Positions 25,713-35,700 of a stretch of 64,000 nucleotides of DNA are shown piece by piece (position 1 is the first letter of the stretch; every line of letters begins with the position of its first letter). Location: NCBI GenBank assembly GCA_963849105.1, contig CAWKGD010000002.1, positions 62,001 to 126,000 on the forward strand, written 5' to 3'. This stretch comes from CAVRXQ01 sp963849105 (lineage in GTDB: Bacteria; Actinomycetota; Acidimicrobiia; Acidimicrobiales; Bog-793). Position numbers and translations under genes: made by a program. The notes beneath the pieces are model-generated. The model was given only the letters and a program-made list of their open reading frames with translations. It was not told the origin of the DNA and searched no databases.

Positions 25713-26767
25713 TGCTTCTCTGCGATCAGTCGGCTGGCGCGAGGATCGAAGGCGTCGCGGATTCCGTCCCCCAAGACGTTGAACGCGACTGTCGTAATCA
25801 ATAGCGCCAGGCTCGGGAACAGCACGTACCACCAGGCTTCCTGGAGGTAGGGCTGTGAGTCGGAGATCATCGATCCCCAGTCGGCGGTCGGCGCCGGAAT
25901 GCCGACCCCGAGAAACGAAAGCGTCGCCTCGGCGACGATGCTCAAGGGGATCAACAGCGACGCGTAGACGATGATCGTCGCGACGACGTTCGGCACGACG
26001 TCGACGAGCAGCACCCGCCACGCAGACGCCCCGAGCGAGCGCGCCGCTTCGATGTACTCCTTTTCCCGAATCGCCAACACCTGGCCGCGCACGATGCGCG
26101 CCACCGTCGACCAAGAGAAGATTCCGATCACGAGGATCACGATCGCGATCCCCTGGTGGAGCGAGATCGGCCCGAAGTGCAACGGCGTGATCGAGACGAC
26201 CGAGGCGAGCGAGATCGCGAACAACAGGAACGGGATCGCGAGCATGATGTCGACGAGGCGGGAGAGGAGTGTGTCGACGATGCCGCCGAAGTAGCCGGCG
26301 AGCAGTCCGATGATTGCCCCGATCACGACGGTGAGCAGCGTGGCGACGACGCCGACAAGGAGGGACACCTGTGCGCCGTAGGCGATGCGCACGAGGAGAT
26401 CTCGGCCCAAATCATCGGTGCCGAGGAGGAAATGCGCCGAGGGGGGTACCGGCAAGCCGTCGACCGTCGTTCCGTTCGCGTACTGGGTGTTCGGCGGGTG
26501 TCCGGTCAGGATCGCGACGACGGGCGCGAAAATCGCTAGCAGCGCGATCAGGATGACCACGCCGAGAGCGATCATCGCCGCTCGGTCGTGAACGAGGCGC
26601 TCGAGCGCGAGCCGTGTCGGGCTGCGCGCTTCGACTCGGCGTTCGACGATGGGCGCTTCGATCCCGAGCCCGTCGAGCTCTCGGCGCTCTTCATCGTCGA
26701 GCGCCGTGGCGACGACGCCGTCCTGATACTCGATCGTCACGGGTACGTTCAGCCCGCCCGGGATCAC
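25709..26767 (-). CDS. peptide/nickel-type ABC transporter permease (DppC-like)
   Basis: Second membrane subunit of the same importer, 352 residues. A cytoplasmic stretch of about 65 residues leads into the first membrane segment (MIALGVVILIALLAIFAPVV). Then come HFLLGTDDLGRDLLVRIAYGAQVSL, typical of DppC, the EAA loop EYIEAARSLGASAWRVLLVDVVPN, and GIPAPTADWGSMI near the end. GTG 26767 overlaps the ATPase stop as GTGA. It pairs with the DppB-like protein; the substrate cannot be told from sequence. Confidence 0.9.
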   Translation of the reverse strand: MIPGGLNVPVTIEYQDGVVATALDDEERRELDGLGIEAPIVERRVEARSPTRLALERLVHDRAAMIALGVVILIALLAIFAPVVAILTGHPPNTQYANGTTVDGLPVPPSAHFLLGTDDLGRDLLVRIAYGAQVSLLVGVVATLLTVVIGAIIGLLAGYFGGIVDTLLSRLVDIMLAIPFLLFAISLASVVSITPLHFGPISLHQGIAIVILVIGIFSWSTVARIVRGQVLAIREKEYIEAARSLGASAWRVLLVDVVPNVVATIIVYASLLIPLSIVAEATLSFLGVGIPAPTADWGSMISDSQPYLQEAWWYVLFPSLALLITTVAFNVLGDGIRDAFDPRASRLIAEKQ

Positions 26768-27915
26768 TTTCGGCCTTCCTCGCTTGGCGCGGCGCCACCG
26801 AACGACATCGTCTGTGAGCCGGTGCCGGTGCTCGTCGCCACGAGGGTCTCACCGTCCGCGAGCGGGTAGTGGCAGGCGGCGACGTGCCCGGACGGGTCGC
26901 CGAGCTGGGGTTGCAGCATCGGCTCCTCGCTCCGACAGAGATCGGTGGCCCGCGGGCAGCGGGAGTTGAAGCGGCATCCAAGCGGCGGGTGGATCGGAGA
27001 CGGCAGGTCTCCGGTCAGCACGATCCGGGGCTTGTGGTCGACGTAGTCGGGGTCAGGGACCGGAACCGCCGCCAGCAGCGCGGCGCTGTAGGGATGACGA
27101 GGCGAGCGGTAGATGTCACCGACCGGTCCGCGCTCGACGACCTTGCCGAGATACATCACCTCGACCCGGTCACTGACGTGACGGACGACGGAGAGGTCGT
27201 GCGCGATGAAGACATAGGTGAGGCCGAACTCGGCCTGCAGGTCGGTGAGGAGGTTGAGGATCTGGGCCTGAATGCTGACGTCGAGGGCCGACACCGGCTC
27301 GTCGCAGACGACGAGCTTGGGTCGGAGCGCGAGGGCTCTCGCGACGCCGATTCGCTGTCGTTGACCGCCGGAGAACTCGTTCGGGAAACGGTTGTAGTGC
27401 TCCGGGTTGAGCCCGACGCGCGCCATCAGCTCTTGCACGTGCCGCCGGCGTTCGGCGCGCGACTCCTTCGTGTGGATCGCGAGCGGGTCGGCGATGATCG
27501 AGCCGACCCGCCGTCGCGGGTTCAGCGCGCCATAGGGATCCTGAAAGACCATCTGCATCTCGCGACGCAACGGCCGTAGCCGTCGCGTCGAAAGCGAGCT
27601 GATCTCCCGATCGTCGAAAAAGACCTTGCCAGCGGTCACCGGGTACAGGCCGAGTAGGCATCGCGCGAGCGTCGACTTGCCCGACCCGGATTCGCCGACG
27701 ATGCCGAGGGTCTCGCCGCGGCGGACATCGAAGCTCACATCGTCGACAGCGTGGACGACCTCGCGCTCGGTGCCGATCCGGCGGGCGCCCTGAACAGGGA
27801 AGTGCTTCACGACGTGTTCGACGCGGACGAGCTCCTCGCCCGAAATACTCGCGTCGGGCCTAGCGGCGGCGCCGACTTTTCGCCGCGGTTCCGGCGAGAC
27901 CGCGAGTTCGCTCAC
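26764..27915 (-). CDS. oligopeptide ABC transporter ATP-binding protein (OppF/DppF-like)
   Basis: ATPase subunit powering the importer. Walker A GESGSGKST, signature NEFSGGQRQRIGVARAL, Walker B LVVCDEPVSALDVS and the H-loop AHDLSVVRH are intact. The C-terminal oligopeptide-family domain (HPPLGCRFNSRCPRATDLC) holds the clustered cysteines usual for this group. GTG 27915 overlaps the stop of the OppD-like gene, giving 383 residues. It works as the second half of an ATPase heterodimer with its neighbour. Confidence 0.91.
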   Translation of the reverse strand: MSELAVSPEPRRKVGAAARPDASISGEELVRVEHVVKHFPVQGARRIGTEREVVHAVDDVSFDVRRGETLGIVGESGSGKSTLARCLLGLYPVTAGKVFFDDREISSLSTRRLRPLRREMQMVFQDPYGALNPRRRVGSIIADPLAIHTKESRAERRRHVQELMARVGLNPEHYNRFPNEFSGGQRQRIGVARALALRPKLVVCDEPVSALDVSIQAQILNLLTDLQAEFGLTYVFIAHDLSVVRHVSDRVEVMYLGKVVERGPVGDIYRSPRHPYSAALLAAVPVPDPDYVDHKPRIVLTGDLPSPIHPPLGCRFNSRCPRATDLCRSEEPMLQPQLGDPSGHVAACHYPLADGETLVATSTGTGSQTMSFGGAAPSEEGRK

Positions 27916-29210
27916 CGCGACCCCGCGTTTGGCTCGATCGAATCCATTGGCGATACCGCAGCGTTTTTGCTCGCGGGCGAGATGGTCGCGTCATCCGCTT
28001 CGAGCCAACAGGACGAGACGTGCGCGCTGGCGGCGGCGGCGCCGCTGCCTGATTTGCTCGCGCCGTCCGTGCCGGTCGCGTCAGTGTCCGGCCGACGGTC
28101 CAATTTGAAGCGGGTCGAACGGCTGGCGATCGCGACCGCTGGTGTCGCGGCAACGGTGAACAGTGGTGGGCGCTCGCGCGCACACCGTTCCATGCGGTAG
28201 GCGCAGCGCGGCGTGAAGGGGCACCCCGGTGCCAGCCCGAGCAGGCTCGGTGGTTGGCCCGGGATCGAGTGGAGGTGGCGGCGCGCGAACGGGTCGACGA
28301 CCTCGTCGCCACCCGCCGTCGTCCCGGCGCTGCTCGCCGGGGTTTCCGCCGAAGGTGCCGCGTCGGGCGCCGCCGTTGAAGAGGCGGGGAGGTCTTCCAC
28401 GAGTTCGCCAGAGGCCGAAAGCTCGTCGTAGCTCGGGAGCGATTGCAGCAATCCGATCGTGTAGGGATGGCGGCCGTCGTAGAACAGCTCACGGCGCGGT
28501 GCGCGCTCCATCACCGAGCCGGCGTACATCACGACTACCTCGTCGGCGACCTCGGCGATCACGCCGAGGTCGTGGGTGATGAGGATGATCGCCATCGCGA
28601 AGGACCGCTGCAGATCCGCGAGGACGGCGAGGATCTGCGCTTGAACGGTGACGTCGAGAGCGGTTGTCGGCTCGTCGGCGATGAGGAGTGACGGGTTGAG
28701 CGCCATCGACATGGCGATCATCACTCGTTGGCGCATCCCGCCCGAGAACTGGTGCGGGTAGTCATCGACGCGCCGGGAAGGCTCGGGGATCCCGACGAGG
28801 TCCAACAACTCGATCGCGCGACGCCGCGCCGCGTGACGGTTCACCGAGCGATCGTGGGCACGCAACAGCTCGACGATCTGCCAGCCGACCTTGTAGTACG
28901 GGTGCAGGCTCGAAAGCGGGTCTTGGAAGATCATCCCGATGCGCGCGCCGCGCAGCGCGCGGAACTTCGCGGGCGGCATTTTGAGGAGGTCCTCACCCTC
29001 GAAGAGCGCTTCGCCGCGGATCCGCACAGAAGCACCGCGCGTCAATCCGAGGATCGTCTGCACCGAGACGCTCTTGCCCGATCCGGACTCGCCGACGATG
29101 CCGAGCGTCTGACCGCGCTCAAGGGAAAACGAGAGGTCCCGCACCGCCCGCACCGAACCATCGGGCGTGTCGAACGCCACGTTCAGCGCGTTCACCTCGA
29201 GCAGCGACAT
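27912..29210 (-). CDS. oligopeptide ABC transporter ATP-binding protein (OppD/DppD-like)
   Basis: First ATPase of the importer, 432 residues. It begins LLEVNALNVAFDTPDGSVRAV; Walker A is GESGSGKSVS, signature HQFSGGMRQRVMIAMSMAL, Walker B LLIADEPTTALDVT and H-loop THDLGVIAE. After the family C-terminal domain (APGCPFTPRCAYRMERC) there are about 60 extra Ser/Ala/Asp-rich residues of no recognised function. ATG 29210 is preceded by a GGGGGCAG ribosome site. It is separated from the binding-protein gene by 173 bases containing a strong stem-loop. Confidence 0.91.
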   Translation of the reverse strand: MSLLEVNALNVAFDTPDGSVRAVRDLSFSLERGQTLGIVGESGSGKSVSVQTILGLTRGASVRIRGEALFEGEDLLKMPPAKFRALRGARIGMIFQDPLSSLHPYYKVGWQIVELLRAHDRSVNRHAARRRAIELLDLVGIPEPSRRVDDYPHQFSGGMRQRVMIAMSMALNPSLLIADEPTTALDVTVQAQILAVLADLQRSFAMAIILITHDLGVIAEVADEVVVMYAGSVMERAPRRELFYDGRHPYTIGLLQSLPSYDELSASGELVEDLPASSTAAPDAAPSAETPASSAGTTAGGDEVVDPFARRHLHSIPGQPPSLLGLAPGCPFTPRCAYRMERCARERPPLFTVAATPAVAIASRSTRFKLDRRPDTDATGTDGASKSGSGAAAASAHVSSCWLEADDATISPASKNAAVSPMDSIEPNAGSR

Positions 29211-29306
29211 CTGCCCCCATTACGACCCGACCATCTCCCACCGCACCGCTGCTTTCGACGGTGTGGCGAGTCAGAAAGTGCGTTCACGCTAGTTGTCGTC
29301 GCCGTT

Positions 29307-29344
29307 CGGTAAGCCTGCGCCCCCTTACGGGCGCAGGCTTACCG
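29307..29344 (-). terminator. perfect 16-bp stem-loop between binding-protein and ATPase genes
   Basis: CGGTAAGCCTGCGCCC (29307-29322) is exactly complementary to 29329-29344, with the 6-base loop CCTTAC. The direct repeat GTCGCCGTTCGG lies on both sides (29298-29309 and 29354-29365). It sits about 40 bases after the binding-protein stop. On the minus strand no T run follows, so it more likely caps and stabilises the binding-protein mRNA, lowering expression of the following genes, than fully terminates. Confidence 0.55.
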
Positions 29345-29383
29345 GTGGCGTTTGTCGCCGTTCGGGTTTCTTTTCGAACCTGC

Positions 29384-31210
29384 TCAGGTGTTCTGCCGGT
29401 TATTCGGCGACAGCCAGACGTTCGTCGGGTCGATTGCCTGGATCTGCGGCACGAAGACAGCGTTGTTCACCTGGCTCGCGTAGTAGGTGGCAAAGGTCGG
29501 GTCGTTGATCGGATAGGCGGCGGCGTCGGCCATCAGCGAATGGTCGGCCTCGCCCCAAAGCGTCGCCGCCTGCGCCGTCGTCGGCGCGACGATCGCCTCG
29601 CTGATCAAGGTGTTCGCCTTCGCATCGTTCACCCAGCCGAAGTCAGAGCCGGCGGGCGGGAAAGCGTCCGCGTCGTAGGTCGGTTGCAGGAAGCTGTCCG
29701 AGTCGTTCGCGCCGTACCAGTCGGGGAACCACTGCCCGAAGCCGAGATCCCACGTTCCGGCCTTCGCGACAGTCGGCACCTCGTAGTACTTGGCGTAGAT
29801 GTCCGCCGACGGAACGCCGACGCCCGAGACGCTCACCCCGACCTGTGAGAGTTCGAACTGGATTGTCTGGAACATCTTCACCTGGGTCGGGTTGTCCGTC
29901 TGATAGAGGAACTTCAGCTTCAGGTGGAGAGGCTCAAGGACCGCCTTCGCCTTCGTCGGGTTGTAGGGGTAGTCGTTGAAGTTCGAGTACCCGATCGCCG
30001 ACGGCGCCAATAGCTGGGTCAGCGCCGGGGACGCCTGCGGGCCGCCGGCGTCTTTGATCAGCGCCGACCGGTCGATCGCGTCCGAGATCGCTTGGCGGAC
30101 TTTGAGGCTCGCCATCGCCTTGTTCTCGTTAGGCGACACCTCGTTGAACAACACATACGGGTCGAGGCCGTACGTCGAGCCCAGCACGACCTGTTTGTTG
30201 TGGCTGTTGAGCAGCGCCGGAAGCTGCGCCGGCGGGATCGGCGTGTCACCCCAGGCGAGATCCGCGCTCGACGAGTTCGTCTCGAGTTGTTGTTGGACCG
30301 AGGTGGCGCTAACGGTCTCGTTCACCTTGATCTCGTCGACGTACGCCTTACTAATCGGGTCGCTCGACGCTTTCCAAGCCGGGTTGCGGACGAAGACGAT
30401 GCTGCGCGTCGGGTTGTACGACTGGATCTCGTAGGGCCCGTCCGAAATCGTGTGCTGGGCGAAGGCGGCGCTCGCCGGCAGGTAGTTCAGATCCTCGGCC
30501 GGCGCCGGGTTGAAGGCTTCCATCGCCAGCAAGTCGTCGAAGTACGAGGTCGGATGGACGAGCTTGTAGCTCACCGTAAGACCGCTGGCGGTTATCCCGG
30601 AGATCGAGTGCGTGGCGAGAAACGACTTGATGTTCGCCACGCTCGGCTTCACCTTCAAAAAGGCGGTGCAGAAGCTCTCCATCCCCGAAATCAGGAACTC
30701 GAAGTCGGTCACGCCACCGAAGGGCTCCTGCGGGTTGCAGGTCCGCTCGATCCCGAGCTTCGCGTCCGCACCGGTCACCTGCCGGGGCGGCGAGGTATTC
30801 CACATTGCACCCTTGCGGATCGTGATCGTGTAGACGAGCCCGTTGTCACTCACCGTCGGCATCGCCGTCGCGAGGTCCGGCACCACGGTGGTCGTCTTTC
30901 CGGGTACGGCGGGGTAATTGAGGATGCTCCTCGAATACATGCGGATCGCCTCGTAGCCGACCGTGTAGTACGAGACGTTCGGGTCCATGTAGTCAACGTC
31001 GCCGCTGCCCAGCATGTAGAGCACGCCGCCGTATTTCGAGCTCGACGCCTTCGATGAAGCGTGCTGTGACACTGCCGCTCTGGACGCGTCTCGACGTACC
31101 GCCGCCGAGCTGGTTGCCGGGGAAACGCTCAGCGCGCCGAGCGAAGCCGCCGCCAGTATCGAGAAGGTCAGCGTCGTTCGGCGCCACCTCGAATGAAGGT
31201 TGCTGATCAC
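29384..31210 (-). CDS. ABC transporter substrate-binding protein, family 5 (peptide/nickel type)
   Basis: Extracellular ligand-binding protein of the importer encoded downstream, 608 residues. A secretion signal is evident (SRWRRTTLTFSILAAASLGALSV) with a likely signal-peptidase I site near SSA-AV; there is no lipobox cysteine. The mature part starts GGVLYMLGSGDVDYMDPN and contains the family 5 segments GLVYTITIRKGAMW and the HTISDGPYEIQSYNP region. GTG 31210 has GGGAGG 6 bases upstream; the frame extends to 31537 but that part is not protein-like. A stem-loop follows the gene, suggesting it is made in excess over the ATPases and permeases. Confidence 0.9.
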   Translation of the reverse strand: MISNLHSRWRRTTLTFSILAAASLGALSVSPATSSAAVRRDASRAAVSQHASSKASSSKYGGVLYMLGSGDVDYMDPNVSYYTVGYEAIRMYSRSILNYPAVPGKTTTVVPDLATAMPTVSDNGLVYTITIRKGAMWNTSPPRQVTGADAKLGIERTCNPQEPFGGVTDFEFLISGMESFCTAFLKVKPSVANIKSFLATHSISGITASGLTVSYKLVHPTSYFDDLLAMEAFNPAPAEDLNYLPASAAFAQHTISDGPYEIQSYNPTRSIVFVRNPAWKASSDPISKAYVDEIKVNETVSATSVQQQLETNSSSADLAWGDTPIPPAQLPALLNSHNKQVVLGSTYGLDPYVLFNEVSPNENKAMASLKVRQAISDAIDRSALIKDAGGPQASPALTQLLAPSAIGYSNFNDYPYNPTKAKAVLEPLHLKLKFLYQTDNPTQVKMFQTIQFELSQVGVSVSGVGVPSADIYAKYYEVPTVAKAGTWDLGFGQWFPDWYGANDSDSFLQPTYDADAFPPAGSDFGWVNDAKANTLISEAIVAPTTAQAATLWGEADHSLMADAAAYPINDPTFATYYASQVNNAVFVPQIQAIDPTNVWLSPNNRQNT

Positions 31211-31694
31211 TCCATGCCTCCCTCGTGTTGTTTCGGGCCGATCTCGACCCGCGCTCCCCCCTTCGCAGGCCACGCCGGCGCACCGAGAGCGACGACGCGA
31301 GCAAAGGGTGAAAGTTTTCTTGGCGCTGGTCCGATGCACCGCTGTTCGGCCCGCTTCGTCGCCACAGACTGCATTGTCGCGACTGAAATTGCCAACGCTG
31401 GATTGCGAACCGTCGACCCCCCATTCAGCTGAACCCCGAATTATCGAGCGCGAGCATCGTACCCAGTCGGTGCGGGAGCGGAGGACGGGTCGCGCAGCAG
31501 GGACTGGCGAAGGCACTGAGTCGGTTGTCTTCACCACTTCGATTCGTCGCCTTGTATCTCGAAGCCGGCTGTCTCTTCTGGCGGGCGCGACGTCGCCTCG
31601 TGCGAATTGGTGTCGGGTCTCCTCGGTTGATGGCGTTCGGAGCCCAGCGTCGGATTGCCGCCGACTTGGTTACTCCAGTAAAGTCACCGATTCA
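31211..31694. other. divergent intergenic region between ABC importer and TauE-like gene
   Basis: This 484-base stretch separates divergent genes and must hold both promoters. GAGGGAGG just beside 31211-31225 (minus strand) is the ribosome site of the binding protein. A candidate plus-strand promoter lies at 31655-31684. Short open frames across it show no convincing coding signal, and no stable RNA gene was recognised. Confidence 0.6.
31655..31684 (+). promoter_or_regulatory. candidate sigma-70-type promoter for the TauE-like gene
   Basis: TTGCCG (31655-31660) and TAAAGT (31679-31684) are separated by 18 bases. Transcription would start a few bases before GTG 31695, giving an almost leaderless mRNA. 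No ribosome site is seen between them. Confidence 0.4.
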
Positions 31695-32609
31695 GTGGAC
31701 TTCTCGCCCTCAGCCTTTGTCGCCGGTCTCGGCGTCGGCCTCGTTGTTGGGCTGACCGGCTCGGGAGGCGGCGCGCTGTTGACGCCGATCCTCATCCTCG
31801 CCGTCGGGGCGAACGCCAAATCGGCGGTAGCGACCGACCTCGTCGCGTCGTTGGTGATGCGCCCCGTCGCGGCGGCTGTCCACCTCAGGCGATCGCTTGT
31901 CAACTGGTCGATCGCGAAATGGATGGTCGTCGGGTCGGTGCCGGCCGCGTTCACCTCGGGCGCTCTCTCCGGCGCGTTCATCCCGACGAAGTCGGCCGAC
32001 GCGCTTCTCGAGCCGGTGATCGGCGCGTTGCTCATCGTCTCGGGAGCAGGCGCGATCGCCCGCCGATTCGTTCGCACGCGCAATGGGACCGCAACGCGTG
32101 TCAGCGGAGGCGCCATCGTCGCGCGACCGCTTCTCACCGTGGCGGTCGGAGTCGCCGGCGGCGTCGCGGTCGGAGTGACTTCGGTGGGTTCGGGCACCCT
32201 GATGCTCGTCGCGTTGGCCTTCATCTACCCGGGGCTCAGCGCGCACGAGCTCGTCGGCACCGACCTCGTCCAGGCCGTGCCCCTCGTACTCGCCGCAGCA
32301 ACCGGTCACCTCGTAGCAGGAGGCGTGCATATTCCCCTCACCGCCGCGGTCGCGCTCGGTGGCATCCCGGGTGCGCTCTTCGGCGCGTGGGTGTCGAAGT
32401 TCTTCTCTGCGCGAAAGCTCGGCGCAATCGTCGCCACGGTGATCTTCGCTTCCGGTTGCGCGCTGATCGGATGGCTGCCCGGCGCGATCGTCGGAGCGAT
32501 CGCTGCGCTAACCACCGCAGTCGCGATCGGTGCCGCCCGACGTCTAGGTGCGAGCCGTGACGAGACGACGGCACCGATCGAAACGGTGACGGCGGCTTCG
32601 GGTACCTAG
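31695..32609 (+). CDS. TauE/SafE family membrane permease
   Basis: Anion permease of the sulfite exporter / taurine transport family. The 304 residues consist mostly of about eight hydrophobic segments. Family features are the N-terminal GLGVGLVVGLTGSGGGALLTPIL with a glycine-rich turn and its repeat in the second half (VGVTSVGSGTLMLVALAF). GTG 31695 is chosen because the hydrophobic region begins right after it and a promoter ends 10 bases upstream; the frame before it is not protein-like. The substrate is unknown: sulfite, sulfoacetate and other organosulfonates are possibilities. It has no metabolic partner next to it. Confidence 0.82.
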   Translation: MDFSPSAFVAGLGVGLVVGLTGSGGGALLTPILILAVGANAKSAVATDLVASLVMRPVAAAVHLRRSLVNWSIAKWMVVGSVPAAFTSGALSGAFIPTKSADALLEPVIGALLIVSGAGAIARRFVRTRNGTATRVSGGAIVARPLLTVAVGVAGGVAVGVTSVGSGTLMLVALAFIYPGLSAHELVGTDLVQAVPLVLAAATGHLVAGGVHIPLTAAVALGGIPGALFGAWVSKFFSARKLGAIVATVIFASGCALIGWLPGAIVGAIAALTTAVAIGAARRLGASRDETTAPIETVTAASGT

Positions 32610-32694
32610 CGACCGCTGCGCAGCTTCGCATCGCGAAAGGCGGCGCTCGTACGCAACTTTGGACGCTCGCTCGGATGTTAAATCCGGCCGCGAT

Positions 32695-32719
32695 CCTCGC
32701 GAAGTGCCGCTTCGCGGGG
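32695..32719 (+). terminator. 10-bp stem-loop between TauE-like and FtsX-like genes
   Basis: CCTCGCGAAG (32695-32704) pairs with CTTCGCGGGG (32710-32719), with one G-U pair and a 5-base loop. It lies 86 bases after the TauE-like stop and just before the TACGGT element of the next gene, where a -35 box would be. It may be a terminator or part of the next gene's control region. Confidence 0.4.
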
Positions 32720-32738
32720 CGATGTACGGTCAGAGACC

Positions 32739-35700
32739 GTGGGTGCGCGCGAAGGTGCGGTCCGACCTCGCCTCGGACTGATCGCGCACACGCTCAGGTG
32801 GCGGTTCGGCTCGTCGCTGATGCTGTTCGTCATCGCGACGCTCGCCATCGCGGGCGCCGCGGTCGGGCCGATCTTCCTCTCCTCTTCGGCGACCTCGGTC
32901 CTCGCGACGACGTTGTCGTCGTCGCCGCCGGGGCTCGCGGACGTTTTGTTCTTGGAAAGCGGTTCGGAATCGATCGTCCACCAAGTCGACGACGCCGCGA
33001 AGACCGCGAACACAGCCAGTCACGACCTGCTTGCAAAACCGATCTTCGTCGCCGACCTCGGCACTGGCTACCTGAAATCGCGCGTCCTGTTCGTCGAGGA
33101 TTTGTTGTGGCGGACGGATATCTGTCAGCACCTCCGCATGATCCAAGGGGTCTGCGCGACAAAGAACGGCACCGTGTCGCTCTCCGCGAGGAGCGCAAAG
33201 GCGCTCGGCGATCACGTCGGTAGCCGGATCCACCTGAGCCTCGCCAACAACCCGAAGCACACCTGGGTGACCGTCGTCGGGATCTACCTGCAGCCGCCGA
33301 CGGCGAACACGTCGTACTGGCGGGGGATCAATTACTTCCAATACGGCTCAGGCAGCACGGTCGGAACGAACGCCGGTGCGAAGGCTGGTGCAATCGCGTC
33401 GATCGTGCTCGACCCGTTGGTCACATCGCGCGCGACGGTCTTTGCCGCCAGCGCCGCGAACGAACAGGTTCAGTATTCCGCAGACGCCCCCTGGCGCCCG
33501 AAGGCATGGGTCATCGGCAAGGGTGCGCTGCGAGGCGCGCTCGCAAGGATCGAATCCTCGCTCGCGAAGACGTACCAGATACAGGTGGAGTCTGGCTTGC
33601 CTTCGATCATCGCCTCCGCCCAACACAACGTGAACCTGATGAGCGCAATCGTGCTCGCGATCGTCTTGCAACTCGTGCTGCTCGCGCTCGTCGTGCTGTA
33701 CGGGCTGGGGCGATCGACTGCTGCCGGACGGCGCGTCGAAGCGGACTTCGCGCGTCGGCGCGGATTCACGCGAGCCGGGTTGCTGTTCCTCGCCGTCTCC
33801 GAACCCGCGGCATTGATCGGTGCGGCGCTCCCCGTCGGCATCCTCGTCGCCTGGGGAGCGATGCGCATCTTCGGCGACGCGTATCTCTACCGCGGCGTAT
33901 CGGTCGGCATCACCTGGCTCTCGGTCGTCGCCGGACTCGCCGCGTTCGTCGCCGCGATCGTCGCCACGGCGCTCGCCTCGTACGGGCTGTGGCGCCACGC
34001 GTCGCGCGAGAACCGCCGGGCGGGGACGACCGCGGTGATGGTCGACGCGTTCGGGGTGGCGCTCGGGGTCGCCGGCCTGCTCGCGTTGGCGACGAAAGGC
34101 GCGTTGAACGGCACGCACGCCAACCCGCTCGCTGCCATCGCCCCTGGTCTGCTCGCCGTCGGCGGCGCCGTTATCGGGCTGCGCCTGACGGCGGTGTTGG
34201 CTGGCGGGCTCGTGCGCTCCACGCGCGCCTCGCGCCATGTGGCGTGGTTCCTCGCCATCCGGCAGATCGGACGTCGGCCGGACGTGTTGCGTCGGCTCTT
34301 CCCGCTCGCCGCGGCGACGTCGGTCGTGATGTTCGCCGTCGGCAGCTACGCGCTCGCCTCGGTGAACCGCACCCGGGTCGCGGACTTCGAGACCGGCGCC
34401 TATCGCGTCGTCGACGTCACCCCTCCGCTCGGAGCGAACTTCCTTGCCGCGGTGCGCGCCGCCGACCCGAGCGGCAAGCAGGCGATGGCCGTCGCGTACG
34501 ACTACGCGCAGAACGGCGAGCTTCTGGCGGTCGACTCGACGCGATTCGCGAGCATCGCGTCGTGGCCGTCGGGTCTGACCCGTCAATCCGCCGCGTCGAT
34601 CATCCGTCGCGTCGAGGTGAAGTTGCCTCACGCGGTGACGTTCGTCGGCTCGACTTTGAAGATGACGCTCGACATGCCGAGCAGGACACCGGCGATTCTC
34701 GCCGCGGTCGATGTGCTGAACGAGGCGTACGTCGGGCAGTACTACCAGTACTTCGGCCCGCTTCGACAAGGCACCCACTCCTATGTCGTGCCGCTCCAAG
34801 GCGACTGCGTCGAGACGTGTCGTCTCGCCGGCCTCGACTTCGCGTTCTTGAACTCGAACAACTTCGGCGGAAAGCGCGTGACGATCCGACTGGAGTCGCT
34901 CTCGATCGACGCCGCAGGGTCGGTGTGGAAGCCGATCGCCTTCGGTGCGCGCTCGCGTGATTCGTGGACGCCGGCGTCCGCGGGAGTAAGCGTCACTTCC
35001 TTCGTGCACGGCGTGCCCGGCGTGCTGTTCGAGATCCCGTCCGAATACCTGATCTCGGGTGTCGCCGCCGCGCCGGCGTACCTGCCCGCCGCGCTCCCTG
35101 CCTTCGAGACCATGCAGTTGGGAAGCGTCAATCCGCCTTCGCTCTCTGGAGATTTCCCCTACGAGGGTCTCGACGGAGGATCGATCACGCTGAGAGACGT
35201 GGCCAACGTGCCCGCACTTCCCGAGATCGGCCGCGATGGGGCGCTCGTCGATCTGAACGTCGCCCAGCAGGCGGAGACGCAGGAGGCGATTTTCACCTTC
35301 TACCAAGTCTGGTTGTCACGCTCGGCGAAGCCGGCGATTCTCGATCACCTGCGTCACGAGGGCTTCGAGATCGGCGCGTCGAGCTACGCGTCGCAGCGAC
35401 TGGCGGCGCTCGACCACACCGGTCTCGCGCTCGCCTACGACCTGTCGCTGATCGCAACGCCGATCGCCGTCGTGCTCGCGGTCGGCGCCGTCGTCTTCGC
35501 GATCGCCGCCGAGGGCCGCCGCCGTCGGCATCACATCGCCTCGCTCGGTGCCGTCGGCCTTCCCCGCAGCGTCATCCGACGTTCGCTGATGCTCGAGAAC
35601 ACGACGCTCCTCATCGCCGCGTTGGTCGTCGGTGGCGCGATCGGATTCGCGGCCGACGCGCTCGCGTTGTCGTCGCTTCCGGAATTCTCTGGCGGGACGA

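Noticed and set aside
33348..35306. Minus-strand open frame of 652 codons opposite the FtsX-like permease
   Set aside because: The plus strand shows membrane segments and high G/C third positions; the minus frame is Arg/Glu/Asp-rich noise.
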